From Neobacillus sp. PS2-9 (lineage in GTDB: Bacteria > Bacillota > Bacilli > Bacillales > Cytobacillaceae), in contig NZ_CP133269.1 of NCBI RefSeq assembly GCF_030915525.1, positions 3,383,001 through 3,447,000 of the forward strand: DNA of 64,000 bases, in the 5' to 3' direction. A model generated the notes under the pieces. It saw only the letters and a list, made by a program, of their open reading frames with translations, searched no databases and was not told the origin of the DNA. Shown here piece by piece: positions 18,002 to 27,600 of the stretch (its first letter is position 1; each line of letters opens with the position of its first letter). Both the position numbers and the translations under genes were made by a program.

Positions 18002-18976
18002 CTAAAGTGAAATAAGTATTTTCATGCAGTCTCCATTTGCAGCAAGCATCTCAAATGCTTGCTCTACTTTATCCAACTCAAATTCTTGTGTGATGATCTT
18101 ATCAAAATTAAAATCCTGCTCGAGAAGTGAAATGGCTATGTCATAATCTTTCTTTGTATACACTCGAGTGCCTTTAATCGACAACTCCTTAAAAGTTAGA
18201 TTTTGCAAATCCAGTGCGGCTGGATATTTATATGTTCCAACCAATACAATTTGTCCCTTAATTTTAGTAGCCTTTACAAGCTGTTCAGCTACTTTAGGAT
18301 GAGCAGCACAGTCAAAAACTATATCCTTAGAAGATAAAAAGTTTGAATTTTCAGTTACTTTAAAACCTAATTCTTCTGCCAATTTTTTTCGGAAGGGGTT
18401 GACTTCCACAATAGAAATATCATTTGAACCAAAAAGCTTTAACACTATTGCAACACATAGACCAATTGGCCCCGCACCAAACACAGTAACAGTATCTCCT
18501 GATTTAAAGCATGACTCTCTGACAGAATGAACAGCAACAGCAAGTGGTTCAACCAAAGCTCCTCTTCTTAAGGACATCCCCTTTGGCAGGGGATAAACAT
18601 CATCAGCTGGAACCATTACATACTCAGCCATTCCACCTGCTTCATCTATCCCTAGGAGACCTAATGATTCACAAACATGTGAATATCCTTGTTTACAGGG
18701 ATCGCAGCCCCCACAGTTTAATAAAGGCATTGCTGTAACGAATGTGCCCGGAAGAAGTGTCGGATGCACGACCACTTCTCCCGAAAATTCATGACCAACA
18801 ATTAACCACCTTTTTGCCCTTGGATGACTGCCAGCATAGATATTCATATCAGTACCACAAATACCACAAAAATGTACTTTTATTAGAGACCAACCCGGAT
18901 TAATACTCGGCATCGGTACATGGTGCATAGAAATTTTTTTTTGCGATTCATAAACAGCAGCCTTCATCAGAACCAT
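18002..18976 (-). CDS. Zinc-binding alcohol/polyol dehydrogenase (MDR family)
   Basis: About 325 residues. The N-terminal GroES-like domain has the catalytic zinc residues in HFCGICGTDMNIY and GHEFSGEVV, a structural-zinc cysteine run (NCGGCDPCKQGYSHVC), and the Rossmann motif VFGAGPIGLCVA. Members oxidise sugars, polyols or sugar acids with NAD(P). ATG at 18976 follows GGAAGG; two further in-frame ATGs exist (18994 and 18967). It lies 19 bases after the GntR regulator gene and should supply one oxidation step of the pathway. Confidence 0.88.
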   Translation of the reverse strand: MVLMKAAVYESQKKISMHHVPMPSINPGWSLIKVHFCGICGTDMNIYAGSHPRAKRWLIVGHEFSGEVVVHPTLLPGTFVTAMPLLNCGGCDPCKQGYSHVCESLGLLGIDEAGGMAEYVMVPADDVYPLPKGMSLRRGALVEPLAVAVHSVRESCFKSGDTVTVFGAGPIGLCVAIVLKLFGSNDISIVEVNPFRKKLAEELGFKVTENSNFLSSKDIVFDCAAHPKVAEQLVKATKIKGQIVLVGTYKYPAALDLQNLTFKELSIKGTRVYTKKDYDIAISLLEQDFNFDKIITQEFELDKVEQAFEMLAANGDCMKILISL

Positions 18977-18995
18977 TAATACACCTTCCTTCACC

Positions 18996-19652
18996 TCAGA
19001 GAAAGTCGGATAAAATATCTTCTCTCACTTCATCGATATGCTGTTCCATTAAACTCTTGGCATCATTGACTCGGCGATCATACATTGCTTTGATAATTTC
19101 ACGATGCATAGAAATTGCTCGATAAGGCCGCTCATGATTTATAGTCATTATTATACCGAACCATCGCACCTGAACTTCTAAAGACTTCATAATTGCAATT
19201 AAACGACTGTTATCAGAACGGCAAATTACCTTCTGATGAAAAACTCGATCTGATAGAAAAAAGGGTTCTAAATTTCCTTTTTTTAGTTCTAATTCCGCGA
19301 TATCAGCTTCATCCAAAAATGCTTGGCATTCCTCTTTAGTGATTGTTTTAGTAGCATTTGCAATAGCAAGACTCTCCAAAGACTTTCGCACATCATAAAC
19401 CTCTTGGATGTCTTTAGGTGTTGGTATACCGACATACGTACCTGAGCGGGGTTTAATTTCAATCAACTTATCGTGCTGCAGTCGATTCAAAGCGTCCCGT
19501 AATGGTGTTCTGCTTATGCCGAGTTCGACCATAAGCTGTTCATATTCTATCTTTGATCCAGGTTTTAAAATATTATTAATAATTTTTTCTCGTAAATGCA
19601 CGTAAACTCTTTCATTTAAATTTAGATTGTCGAATAGTAATTTTTCTACCAT
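18996..19652 (-). CDS. GntR-family regulator, FadR/FCD subfamily
   Basis: 218 residues: winged-helix domain (VYVHLREKIINNILKPG, ISRTPLRDALNRL) then an all-helical FCD ligand domain with the metal/ligand histidines in FHQKVI and HREIIKAM. Such regulators bind a short palindrome and are released by a sugar acid or its keto-deoxy product. The gene sits inside the operon, between the transporter and the dehydrogenase, so it is probably autoregulated through the 24-bp palindrome upstream of the first gene. Confidence 0.92.
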   Translation of the reverse strand: MVEKLLFDNLNLNERVYVHLREKIINNILKPGSKIEYEQLMVELGISRTPLRDALNRLQHDKLIEIKPRSGTYVGIPTPKDIQEVYDVRKSLESLAIANATKTITKEECQAFLDEADIAELELKKGNLEPFFLSDRVFHQKVICRSDNSRLIAIMKSLEVQVRWFGIIMTINHERPYRAISMHREIIKAMYDRRVNDAKSLMEQHIDEVREDILSDFL

Positions 19653-19708
19653 TTATATACCTCTGTATCTTTAATTAATCCTTACCTCATACTTTACACA
19701 AGCTTGTA

Positions 19709-21217
19709 TTATAACTTAACATCAGCATTTTTAATCTCTTTTTTAGTCTCCCAAAGTTTCTTAAGAATTGGCGTAAACAAGGTGAAGATTGATAGTAACA
19801 ACAAAACAAGTGTGATAGGACGAGTGTAGAAAATGTCATAACTCCCGTTTGAAAGTGTCAATGCACGTCTAAATTGACTTTCTGCCATTGGCCCCAAGAT
19901 AATAGCCAATACAATAGGTGAAGCTGGGAAATCAAATTTCTGCATATAATATCCAAGAACACCTGCAACTAACATTATAATAACATCAAACAAACTATTA
20001 TTAATTGCATAAGAACCAACGACACATAACATTAGAATAACTGGTGTTAATATTGCCTTGGGAATCTCAGTCACCCTTGCAAAATATCGGGCTGCGAACA
20101 ATCCAATAATAAGCATAATGATATAGCAAAGAATCATACCGCTAAATAACGTATAGACAAGATCAGCACTATCTTTAAATAGGAGAGGACCTGGTTGAAG
20201 TCCTTGAACCATAAGGGCCCCAAGCATAACAGCTGTTACCGAATCACCAGGTATACCAAGCGTCAATAAAGGTACAAGGGCTCCCCCTGTACAAGCATTG
20301 GCACCTGATTCACATGCAGCAACTCCCTCTAAACTCCCTTTACCAAACTCATCTTTCGTTTTGCTGAAACGTTTTGCCTCATTATAAGAAACAAACGAAG
20401 CAATATCTGCACCAGCACCAGGAATAATCCCAATAAATGTTCCCATTCCGGTTGAACGTAATATAGTAGGTAAGATTTTTTTAATATCTTGTCTTGAAAT
20501 CCCAAAGTTTTCAATTTTGGCTTTAACATTTTCTTTAATATTCATCTCTTCTAACGATTTGAATGCCTCTGCTGCAGCGAATAATCCAATCATAATAGGT
20601 ATAAAAGGAATTCCACTCATAATATCAGGTATTCCTCCAGTAAATCGTGGAAAACCTTGTATTGGATCAAGTCCAACAGTTGCAATAAGCAAACCGGCTG
20701 TGCCCGAAATTAGTCCCTTAACTAAAGATACACCAGATATGCTGGCAATAATACTAATTCCAAACAAAGCTAGCGCAAAAGATTCAGGCGCACTAAATTT
20801 CAAAGCAAAATTAGCAAGTATTGGTGCAAGAAACATTAGAATAAACACACTGATTGTTCCACCGGTAAATGACGAAACGGTTGCAACAGTTAGTGCTTTA
20901 CCGGCTTTTCCTTTTTGTGTTAATGCATATCCATCAATCGCCGTTGCTGCAGCAGCTGGTGTACCTGGGGTTCGTAGTAGAATCGCCGTTATTGATCCCC
21001 CATAGATACCTCCAAAATAAACACCGGATAACAATAGCAGAGCAGGAGCTGGATCCATCCCAAAAGTCATTGGTAATAACAATGCCACTCCCATTGTGGC
21101 AGTAAGTCCTGGTAAAGCCCCTACAATAATTCCAACTACAACCCCAAGTATAGAAATTAATAGAATAGATGGTTGAGAAAATATACTCAAAAACCCTTGT
21201 CCAATTAAATCTAGCAA
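19709..21217 (-). CDS. Tripartite tricarboxylate transporter, large permease TctA
   Basis: About 502 residues with 10-12 membrane segments. Family hallmarks are GALPGLTATMGVALLLPMTF, YFGGIYGGSITAILLRTPGTP and the second repeat GIIPGAGADIASFVSYNEAK with GIPGDSVTAVMLGA. I choose TTG at 21217, which lies five bases after GGAGGTGG; an upstream in-frame TTG at 21232 overlaps that site. It forms the main channel with TctB and takes substrate from the TctC lipoprotein, driven by an ion gradient. Confidence 0.92.
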   Translation of the reverse strand: MLDLIGQGFLSIFSQPSILLISILGVVVGIIVGALPGLTATMGVALLLPMTFGMDPAPALLLLSGVYFGGIYGGSITAILLRTPGTPAAAATAIDGYALTQKGKAGKALTVATVSSFTGGTISVFILMFLAPILANFALKFSAPESFALALFGISIIASISGVSLVKGLISGTAGLLIATVGLDPIQGFPRFTGGIPDIMSGIPFIPIMIGLFAAAEAFKSLEEMNIKENVKAKIENFGISRQDIKKILPTILRSTGMGTFIGIIPGAGADIASFVSYNEAKRFSKTKDEFGKGSLEGVAACESGANACTGGALVPLLTLGIPGDSVTAVMLGALMVQGLQPGPLLFKDSADLVYTLFSGMILCYIIMLIIGLFAARYFARVTEIPKAILTPVILMLCVVGSYAINNSLFDVIIMLVAGVLGYYMQKFDFPASPIVLAIILGPMAESQFRRALTLSNGSYDIFYTRPITLVLLLLSIFTLFTPILKKLWETKKEIKNADVKL

Positions 21218-21241
21218 ATAATCCACCTCCAACCTGTAATC

Positions 21242-21685
21242 TTATTCGAAGAATAGCCCCATTGGTAATGGAACCCTCAATAAACTGTCAAAACAAAAAT
21301 ACATGATTCCTGTAATAAACAAAGACCAAAAAACAAGATTTATTTTTTTTCGATATTGGTAATACCACATCATACCTGCAAGAAATAGTGGAGTAGCTAT
21401 TACATATCCGATGTAAGTTACAAATAAGAAGTATAAGAATGTAAACACCATCGCAAGAACCGCTTTTTTCCATTCAGTTTTCTCAGGAGCATGCCCGACT
21501 TTGCTTAACGCTGAAAAAATTAAAATAAGGGATAATAAAATTAAAATACCGGAGAGAATTGCAGGAAAAAATCCAGCTCCTACATCTGGTCCCTGCGAAT
21601 GTGGAAAACTTCTGCTTGTATAAATGATTAATCCAGCAAGTAATATAAGAGCTCCAGCAATCGATATGTCTACACGCTTCGCCAT
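21242..21685 (-). CDS. Tripartite tricarboxylate transporter, small permease TctB
   Basis: About 147 residues and four membrane segments in the typical TctB pattern: SIAGALILLAGLIIYTSRSFP, then DVGAGFFPAILSGILILLSL. The ATG at 21685 follows AGAGGTG. It partners TctA, encoded 24 bases downstream, and is poorly conserved in sequence, so position in the operon supports the call. Confidence 0.87.
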   Translation of the reverse strand: MAKRVDISIAGALILLAGLIIYTSRSFPHSQGPDVGAGFFPAILSGILILLSLILIFSALSKVGHAPEKTEWKKAVLAMVFTFLYFLFVTYIGYVIATPLFLAGMMWYYQYRKKINLVFWSLFITGIMYFCFDSLLRVPLPMGLFFE

Positions 21686-21709
21686 AACTTTCACCTCTTT
21701 AATAACTCA

Positions 21710-21740
21710 GTTCCAAGGAAGCTTACCACCTCCTTGGAAC
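21710..21740 (-). other. Intercistronic hairpin between tctC and tctB
   Basis: A 10-bp perfect stem (GTTCCAAGGA and complement) with an 11-base loop, nine bases after the tctC stop codon and without a following T run. In binding-protein operons such hairpins often raise the yield of the first gene by protecting its mRNA or by partial termination; that role here is inference. Confidence 0.6.
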
Positions 21741-21749
21741 CAATCATTT

Positions 21750-22742
21750 TTATTGCTTTAGGTTTAGCTTTTCAATTAACTCTTTAAAACGACTAGAATC
21801 TTGTTTAATGACTTCGGAAAAGGCTGCATCATCTTGATATTTCAGGCCTAAATTCATTTTTTCTAGAACATCTTTAAACGACTTCTCCTCAACCGCTTTT
21901 TTTGTAGCTTCCTTCAGAATATCAACTACATCTTGAGGTGTGTCTTTTGGTACTGCGATCCCTCTCCAAGTGCCAATCGAAAGATCGATATTTTTCTCTT
22001 TTAAGGTTGGCACATCTTTGTATGCTTCAAGACGTTCGTCTGCCATTACCCCCAACATGCGTAATTTACCTGCCTTAACCTGAGCACTAACCTCTGCAGG
22101 ACTAACTGTAACCGCTTCCACATGACCACCTAATAAAGCAGTTACAGCTGGAGCACCGCCCTCATATGGAATATGACTAAATTTAACACCTGTCTTGTCA
22201 CCTAATGCTGCAGCAGCCAAATGCCAAATCGAACCACTTCCTGCATTCCCTACACGGACTTTTTCTGGATTCGCTTTTGCGTAATCAAGAAATTCTTCAA
22301 GTGTTTTCCATTTTGAATCTGCTCTGACCGTAATAGCAGACGGATCAGCATTTAATTGTGCTACTGGTTTTAAATCATCCGATTTAAATGAAGCTAATCC
22401 CAAATTAGGAAGAATTGCTAGTTCAACGGTAACCAAAGTTGCCTTATAACCATCTGGTTTTGCGTTTGCTCCATCAGCCATTCCGATAGCGCCACCGCCT
22501 CCCGTCTTATTAACAACGCCCATCGCTTCTGGCAAATGTTTCTTAGCTACATCGGCAAATGCACGAGCTACTGCATCTGTACCTCCTCCTGCAGCAAATG
22601 GAACAATTAGCTCAATTTGCTTCTTGGGATAATCACTTTTTTTACTTGCGGTGCTTGCGGAACCATTATTACTACAACCTATTAAACTAACAGACATAAC
22701 TGAAGCAAGTATTAAACCTATCAATTTATTCTTCCTCTTCAT
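21750..22742 (-). CDS. Tripartite tricarboxylate transporter substrate-binding lipoprotein TctC
   Basis: 330 residues with lipobox LIGC (Cys23). The mature part shows the TctC/Bug fold: QIELIVPFAAGGGTDAVARAF, VVNKTGGGGAIGMADGANAKPDGYK in pieces, VGNAGSGSIWHLAAAAL, and IPYEGGAPAVTALLGGHVE. It captures a carboxylated substrate outside the cell for TctAB. GGAGGG precedes the ATG. Bug proteins bind varied carboxylates including sugar acids, in keeping with the catabolic genes of this operon. Confidence 0.92.
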   Translation of the reverse strand: MKRKNKLIGLILASVMSVSLIGCSNNGSASTASKKSDYPKKQIELIVPFAAGGGTDAVARAFADVAKKHLPEAMGVVNKTGGGGAIGMADGANAKPDGYKATLVTVELAILPNLGLASFKSDDLKPVAQLNADPSAITVRADSKWKTLEEFLDYAKANPEKVRVGNAGSGSIWHLAAAALGDKTGVKFSHIPYEGGAPAVTALLGGHVEAVTVSPAEVSAQVKAGKLRMLGVMADERLEAYKDVPTLKEKNIDLSIGTWRGIAVPKDTPQDVVDILKEATKKAVEEKSFKDVLEKMNLGLKYQDDAAFSEVIKQDSSRFKELIEKLNLKQ

Positions 22743-22786
22743 GAGAGCCCTCCAGTAAGTTATTTGCTTAAAATTATTGATAAACT

Positions 22787-23272
22787 TTAATATTTTAGGT
22801 TTTCAATTGGAATATTATTTTCTTCACAATATTTATAGTAGAGGTTCATTTTACTAAACAAATCATCCTGATAAACTACTTTATCATTGTCATCTAAATA
22901 TTGGATGATTCCCTCTAGAATAAAAAGTGTAATCATTTCCTCTTCCCCATCAACAACAAGTGTATGTATATCTCCAGGCGGCTCATATACAAAAGTTCCT
23001 GGTTTTGCTACCCATTCCCTTTCTAAATATCTCCATTGCCCTTGAAGTGTAAATGCCATTACCTTTCCTCCAGAATGACGATGTCTATTAACCGCACCAC
23101 CTGGCTTTACTTTCAGTAAATTTATCCAGCTTCCAGTTGTCAAATCAAAGCGAACAGGTTTAAACCATACTCTTTCAGATTGTGGAATCCATGGAATGTT
23201 ATTTAAGTCGATCGCCTGGTCATCTAGTTGAAATTGCTCCGTAAACTTGTTCAAATCCATATTTGTAATCAT
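22787..23272 (-). CDS. Cupin-fold protein (2,4'-dihydroxyacetophenone dioxygenase-like)
   Basis: 161 residues. A single cupin domain with metal-ligand candidates in GGAVNRHRHSGGKVMAF and a later EPPGDIHTLVV histidine. The flanking regions (WIPQSERVWFKPVRFDL, FILEGIIQYLDDND) recall the 2,4'-dihydroxyacetophenone dioxygenase-like cupins. AAGGAGG lies before the ATG. In this operon an isomerase, epimerase or ring-opening role on a sugar lactone would fit as well as a dioxygenase; no dehydratase gene is present, so it might do an unexpected step. Confidence 0.72.
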   Translation of the reverse strand: MITNMDLNKFTEQFQLDDQAIDLNNIPWIPQSERVWFKPVRFDLTTGSWINLLKVKPGGAVNRHRHSGGKVMAFTLQGQWRYLEREWVAKPGTFVYEPPGDIHTLVVDGEEEMITLFILEGIIQYLDDNDKVVYQDDLFSKMNLYYKYCEENNIPIENLKY

Positions 23273-23297
23273 TGTGTTTCCTCCTTAGAATTTTTTA

Positions 23298-24086
23298 TTA
23301 TACAAGTTCTAATTGTGTTACTGGTGGATATAAGCATGGATCCCCTGCAAGGAGCCCGCCATCAACAGGTATAACAGCACCTGTTACGAAACTTGATTCT
23401 GGTGAAACAAGGAAGTTTACAACTGCTGCAACCTCCTCTGGGGTGCCAAACCTTCTTTGTGGAGTACGTGATAGTATTCTTTCTCTAAATGCGGGATTCT
23501 GCGTTGCACCTACCGCAAGAGGTGTTTCAATATATCCGGGGCTAACTGCATTGACACGAATATTGTATTGTGCCCATTCAACTGCAAGGCATTTTGTTAC
23601 TTGAACAATACCTCCTTTGGATGCTGCATACGATAATAGATTCGTGCTGCCATAATGCGCAAGCATCGATGCAAAGTTCACAATGGCACCGTTTTCATTT
23701 TGAGCCATATACGGCTGTACTGCTTGGCACATATAAACGCTTCCTTGTAAATTAATACGTAAAATAGTATCCAACTCATCTGCAGCAACAGCTGCCGCAG
23801 GTGAACGGCGAATGATACCTGCACAATTCACAAGGACATTTACTGTTCCAAATGTATCGGCAATGTTCTTTACTACTTCTTTTGCCACACCTTGATTTGT
23901 TACATCCGCTTTATAAAATTTAACATTCTTACCTTGACTGACAAGATTCAGCTCTTGTTCCTCACCCTTTTCAGTCGATATGTCAACAATTGCTACAGCC
24001 ATCCCATTATTAGCAAGCTGTTTAACTACTGCTAGTCCAAGTCCTGAGGCCCCTCCTGTAACAATTGCCACTTTACTATTATTCAT
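23298..24086 (-). CDS. Short-chain dehydrogenase/reductase (gluconate/glucose dehydrogenase-like)
   Basis: About 262 residues of classical SDR: cofactor motif TGGASGLGLAVVKQL, NCAGI, the catalytic Ser-Tyr-Lys in NFASM and SYAASKGGI, and NAVSPGYIETPL. The ATG at 24086 follows GGAGGTG; an upstream ATG at 24125 sits in the operator palindrome and is unlikely. It is the first gene of the sugar-acid operon and probably oxidises a sugar or sugar acid hydroxyl with NAD(P). Confidence 0.88.
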   Translation of the reverse strand: MNNSKVAIVTGGASGLGLAVVKQLANNGMAVAIVDISTEKGEEQELNLVSQGKNVKFYKADVTNQGVAKEVVKNIADTFGTVNVLVNCAGIIRRSPAAAVAADELDTILRINLQGSVYMCQAVQPYMAQNENGAIVNFASMLAHYGSTNLLSYAASKGGIVQVTKCLAVEWAQYNIRVNAVSPGYIETPLAVGATQNPAFRERILSRTPQRRFGTPEEVAAVVNFLVSPESSFVTGAVIPVDGGLLAGDPCLYPPVTQLELV

Positions 24087-24110
24087 TTTTACACCTCCGT
24101 TTGTAGTATT

Positions 24111-24134
24111 TAATATCTGATGCATCAGATATTA
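24111..24134. promoter_or_regulatory. 24-bp perfect palindrome, probable GntR operator
   Basis: Two 12-base arms (TAATATCTGATG and its exact complement) meet without spacer, 24 bases before the ATG of the first operon gene. The core ATCTGATGCATCAGAT has the size and symmetry of FCD-type GntR operators. The regulator gene is in the same operon. Confidence 0.7.
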
Positions 24135-24419
24135 GATATATTTACATTGTAGAAATAGTGTTAACTATTGTCAATATACTTTTTAAAATTTTCTAAGTTT
24201 TCTTAATTTATTATCTAATAGATTATAGATGCTAGAAACTATGAATATATTTAATAAAGCTAAGTTCAATGCAAAATTTCTTCACACCAATACCATGCCC
24301 CTGAAAAGTAATATCCAAGTTGCTGAAGATCATTAAATCGAGCAATTTCAAAGCCCTAGCACATAGAAGAGCTCAAACACCTTACCCTGCTGACCGATAT
24401 TTTTTTATTCTTTTCAAAA
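24135..24419. other. Intergenic region upstream of the sugar-acid operon
   Basis: AT-rich DNA that should hold the leftward promoter of the SDR operon just right of the palindrome. I see no gene and no further strong repeat until the structured repeat at 24420. Confidence 0.5.
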
Positions 24420-24601
24420 GGCTGTGTTAAAGAACAGTGTTGATTTATACACCCTGTTGATTGGAGCGGAAGGCACGAAGACTCCTGTGGGAGTACGGGT
24501 CAGGGGAGACCCCGCAGGCGCTTGCGCCGAGGAGGCTCGCCGAAACGCCCACGAACCGCTCGTGCCTCGAGCGGAAATCAACAGGCAAATTTAACAGAGC
24601 C
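24420..24601. repeat. Dispersed structured repeat, copy 1
   Basis: 182 bases bounded by imperfect inverted ends (GGCTGTGTTAAA and TTTAACAGAGCC). Inside are a second pairing CTGTTGATT/AATCAACAG, a GGCACGA/TCGTGCC stem and a GGCGC-TT-GCGCC hairpin, all GC-rich unlike the flanks. A near-identical copy lies at 61390-61572. No coding capacity is evident. A MITE-like or REP-like element, possibly transcribed as a structured RNA. Confidence 0.8.
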
Positions 24602-24613
24602 TTTCAAAAAAAA

Positions 24614-24638
24614 GAGAAGTGCTTATAAAACACTTCTC
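24614..24638 (-). terminator. Terminator of the RND efflux gene
   Basis: GAGAAGTG and CACTTCTC pair around a 9-base loop; on the minus strand a run of T follows. It lies 17 bases after the RND stop codon. Confidence 0.85.
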
Positions 24639-24654
24639 CCACTACCTTTACTAA

Positions 24655-27600
24655 TCACTTCAAGAGTCCCGTCATCTTGGAAACACTTCTTGCTGAGCTA
24701 GGTACTGTAACTTCATTTTTTCTGTTAAATCTCAACTTAATCGAACTTAAAATATGATACGTTGTTGGCACAATCACCAAGGTTAACAATGTTGACGTCA
24801 GCAACCCGGAAATAACGACAATCGCCAAAGATCTTGAGATCAATCCACCTTCACTTGACAGTGCTAAAGGCAGTAGCGCACCTATTGTCGCCAGCGCTGT
24901 CATCAATATTGGGCGTAGACGTGTCTTACCTGCCTCAAGCAAAGCTGCTTTGATTTCCATGCCCTTCTTTTCATTCTGCTTCACACGTTCCATTAGCACA
25001 ATCGCATTTGTCACCACAATTCCGATTAACATGAGGAAGCCAACCAATGCTGGCATGCCGAGTGCTTGATTCGTCAGATATAAGCCCAACAATCCGCCAG
25101 AAAACAAGAATGGCAAGGAAGACAAGATTGACAGTGGCATTAACATATTTCCAAACGCGACAAGCATGACAATGAACACCAACACAACAGCTACAGCCAT
25201 TGCAATCGTCATATTCGTAAACCCTTCATTCATCGCTTGCGCTTGACCTTCTGAATGATAGGTAATACCATCTGGTAAGTCTAACGATTTAAGACGCTTA
25301 TCGACCTCTGCTTGCACACCAGAAGAATTATCCGTTGTGATCCGGCCGGAAACCTGCACATACTGTTGCTGATTTAATCGGTACAATGCGGATGGACTTG
25401 GCTGCTTCGTAAGTGTCGCCACATCTGATAGAGTGACTGGAACCCCTAGCGGTTTCATGATCGTTTGGCTCATGATATCCTGAATCGAATGGGCTGGGTC
25501 TCCCGCCAATAACAAATTAACACTGGTTGTTTTCCCATCTACTTGCATGTCACCCACATGATCGCCTGAAATTAACTGTCTAACGAAACCTGCAACCATA
25601 ATAGGACTTAACCCTTTTTCTGCAGATTTTTGATCATCGATTTTCAATTGAAGCTGTTCCTTCACGCCAGAGAGGTTCGATTCGACATTTTCCAAACCAT
25701 CAATATCTTTAATTTTATCTACAATCATTTTGCCAGCAGTTTCTAAATCTTTGGCATTTGAACCTTCGACCATTAATGCTAAACCGCTTGTTCCTACTAT
25801 CCCCACAGGAGCGAGGGCCACTTTCATTTGATCATCCAGTTTCTCTACTTCTGTTTTCACCCTCTTTTCAAAATCACTGGTCTGTTCCTTCGTTATGTTA
25901 TCGTTTAAATCAATGGAAAAACGAATATGTTCCCCATTTGCAATTGTTTGTACATTTTTAATTTGTTTTTCCTTAACAAGGACTTCTTCAACTTTGATAG
26001 CAAGTTCATTCGCTTTTTCCAATGAGGTACCAGCTGGTAAATCTCCAGTTAACCGGTAGGAAACGGCTTTTTCTTGTGGTAAAAAGTTCTTCGGGATCAT
26101 GGGAACCAGTGCGAGCGATCCGGCAAACATCACTACTGCTATAACAATCGTGACCGCCCGTTTATTTAAGACCCATGTCAAGGTATGCTTATAGGCTTTT
26201 TCAAACCAACTTTCTTTCACTTCTTTATGTTTAATCTTCAGTAAGAATAATTTGGCCAACAACGGTACAACCGTTAGCGAAACAATCAAAGAAAACGCCA
26301 GCGCCACGATGACCGTGATGCCAAACGGTGCAAAGAAGCGGCCAATAATTCCTGGTACAAAGGAAAGTGGCCCGAATACGGCAATGGTTGTAAGTGTGGA
26401 GGAAGTAATCGCTCCTCCCACTTCTTTGGCTGCCGTTAACACCATTCGCTCATCACGTCTAGTGCTTGTTAAGGTTCGACGGTATACATTTTCAATGACC
26501 ACAATCGAATCGTCAATGACCCGTCCGACAGCTACAGCGATTCCTGCCAGCGTCATCATGTTTAAGCTATAGTCCAAATATTTCATGGTGATCATAGAAG
26601 CCAATATAGATAATGGGATCGATAAGACGGCTACAATCGTTGCTCTCACATTTCTTAAAAATAAGAACGTCACAATTACAGCAAACAAGGTACCTAACAA
26701 TACCTCACGCAGCATCCCATTGACAGACGTTTTGACTTCTTTGGAGGTATCGTATAATTTGGTTAATTTATAGCCGGAAGGAAGATCTAACGCATCCAGC
26801 TTTTCTTTTGCCTGTCCCACTACTTCTACCGTATTGGACCCTGCTTGTGCCTTCATTTCGACTAAAACAGCCGGCTTTTCGTTTAAGCGGGTATAAACGG
26901 TTTCCTTTTTATTGCTGTAGGAAACGTCGGCGATCTCTGACAAACTGACCTTTTGGAACCCCGTTGGCCCTTGAACCAAAATTTGAATATCCTTTACATC
27001 CTTTACCGAACCAAGCTTGAAATCAGCCTGAACATTTAACGTTTTATCTTCTACATTCATTTGACCAGCAGGAAAAGAAAAATGATGGGCTAAAATCGTT
27101 TGTTTGATGGTCTCATAAGTAATCCCGTAACTCTTCATCTTTTCCGGATCAAGTTTGATTGCTACTTGCTTTTCTGTTTCACCAGAAACCTCAATTGCAC
27201 CTGCACCATCGATTCCTGACAAAGCTGGTTTAATGTGTTCATTAATATATTGTGTCAGATCAGATTGATTGGCTGTATCTGAAGAAAGAGCAAACTCAAA
27301 TACTGGTGCAGCAGAAGGACCGTCCTTTAGAATTTGTGGTTTCTCAGCACCTTCCGGCAGCTTGATTGAAGCAACAGCTGTGGTTACATCTTTCTCGGCT
27401 TCATCCATGTCCTTGCTCATCTCAAACTCGAGAATTCCCACAACTACGTTACTGTGTGCTTCAATATAGAGATTATCCAGTTTCTTGATTCCCGACAAGG
27501 TCGTTTCCAATGGCTTCCCTATATCCTCTAACCCTTGTTCCGGGGTAGCTCCCACATATGGAACCTGTACGATGATATACGGAATGTCGACATTCGGCAT

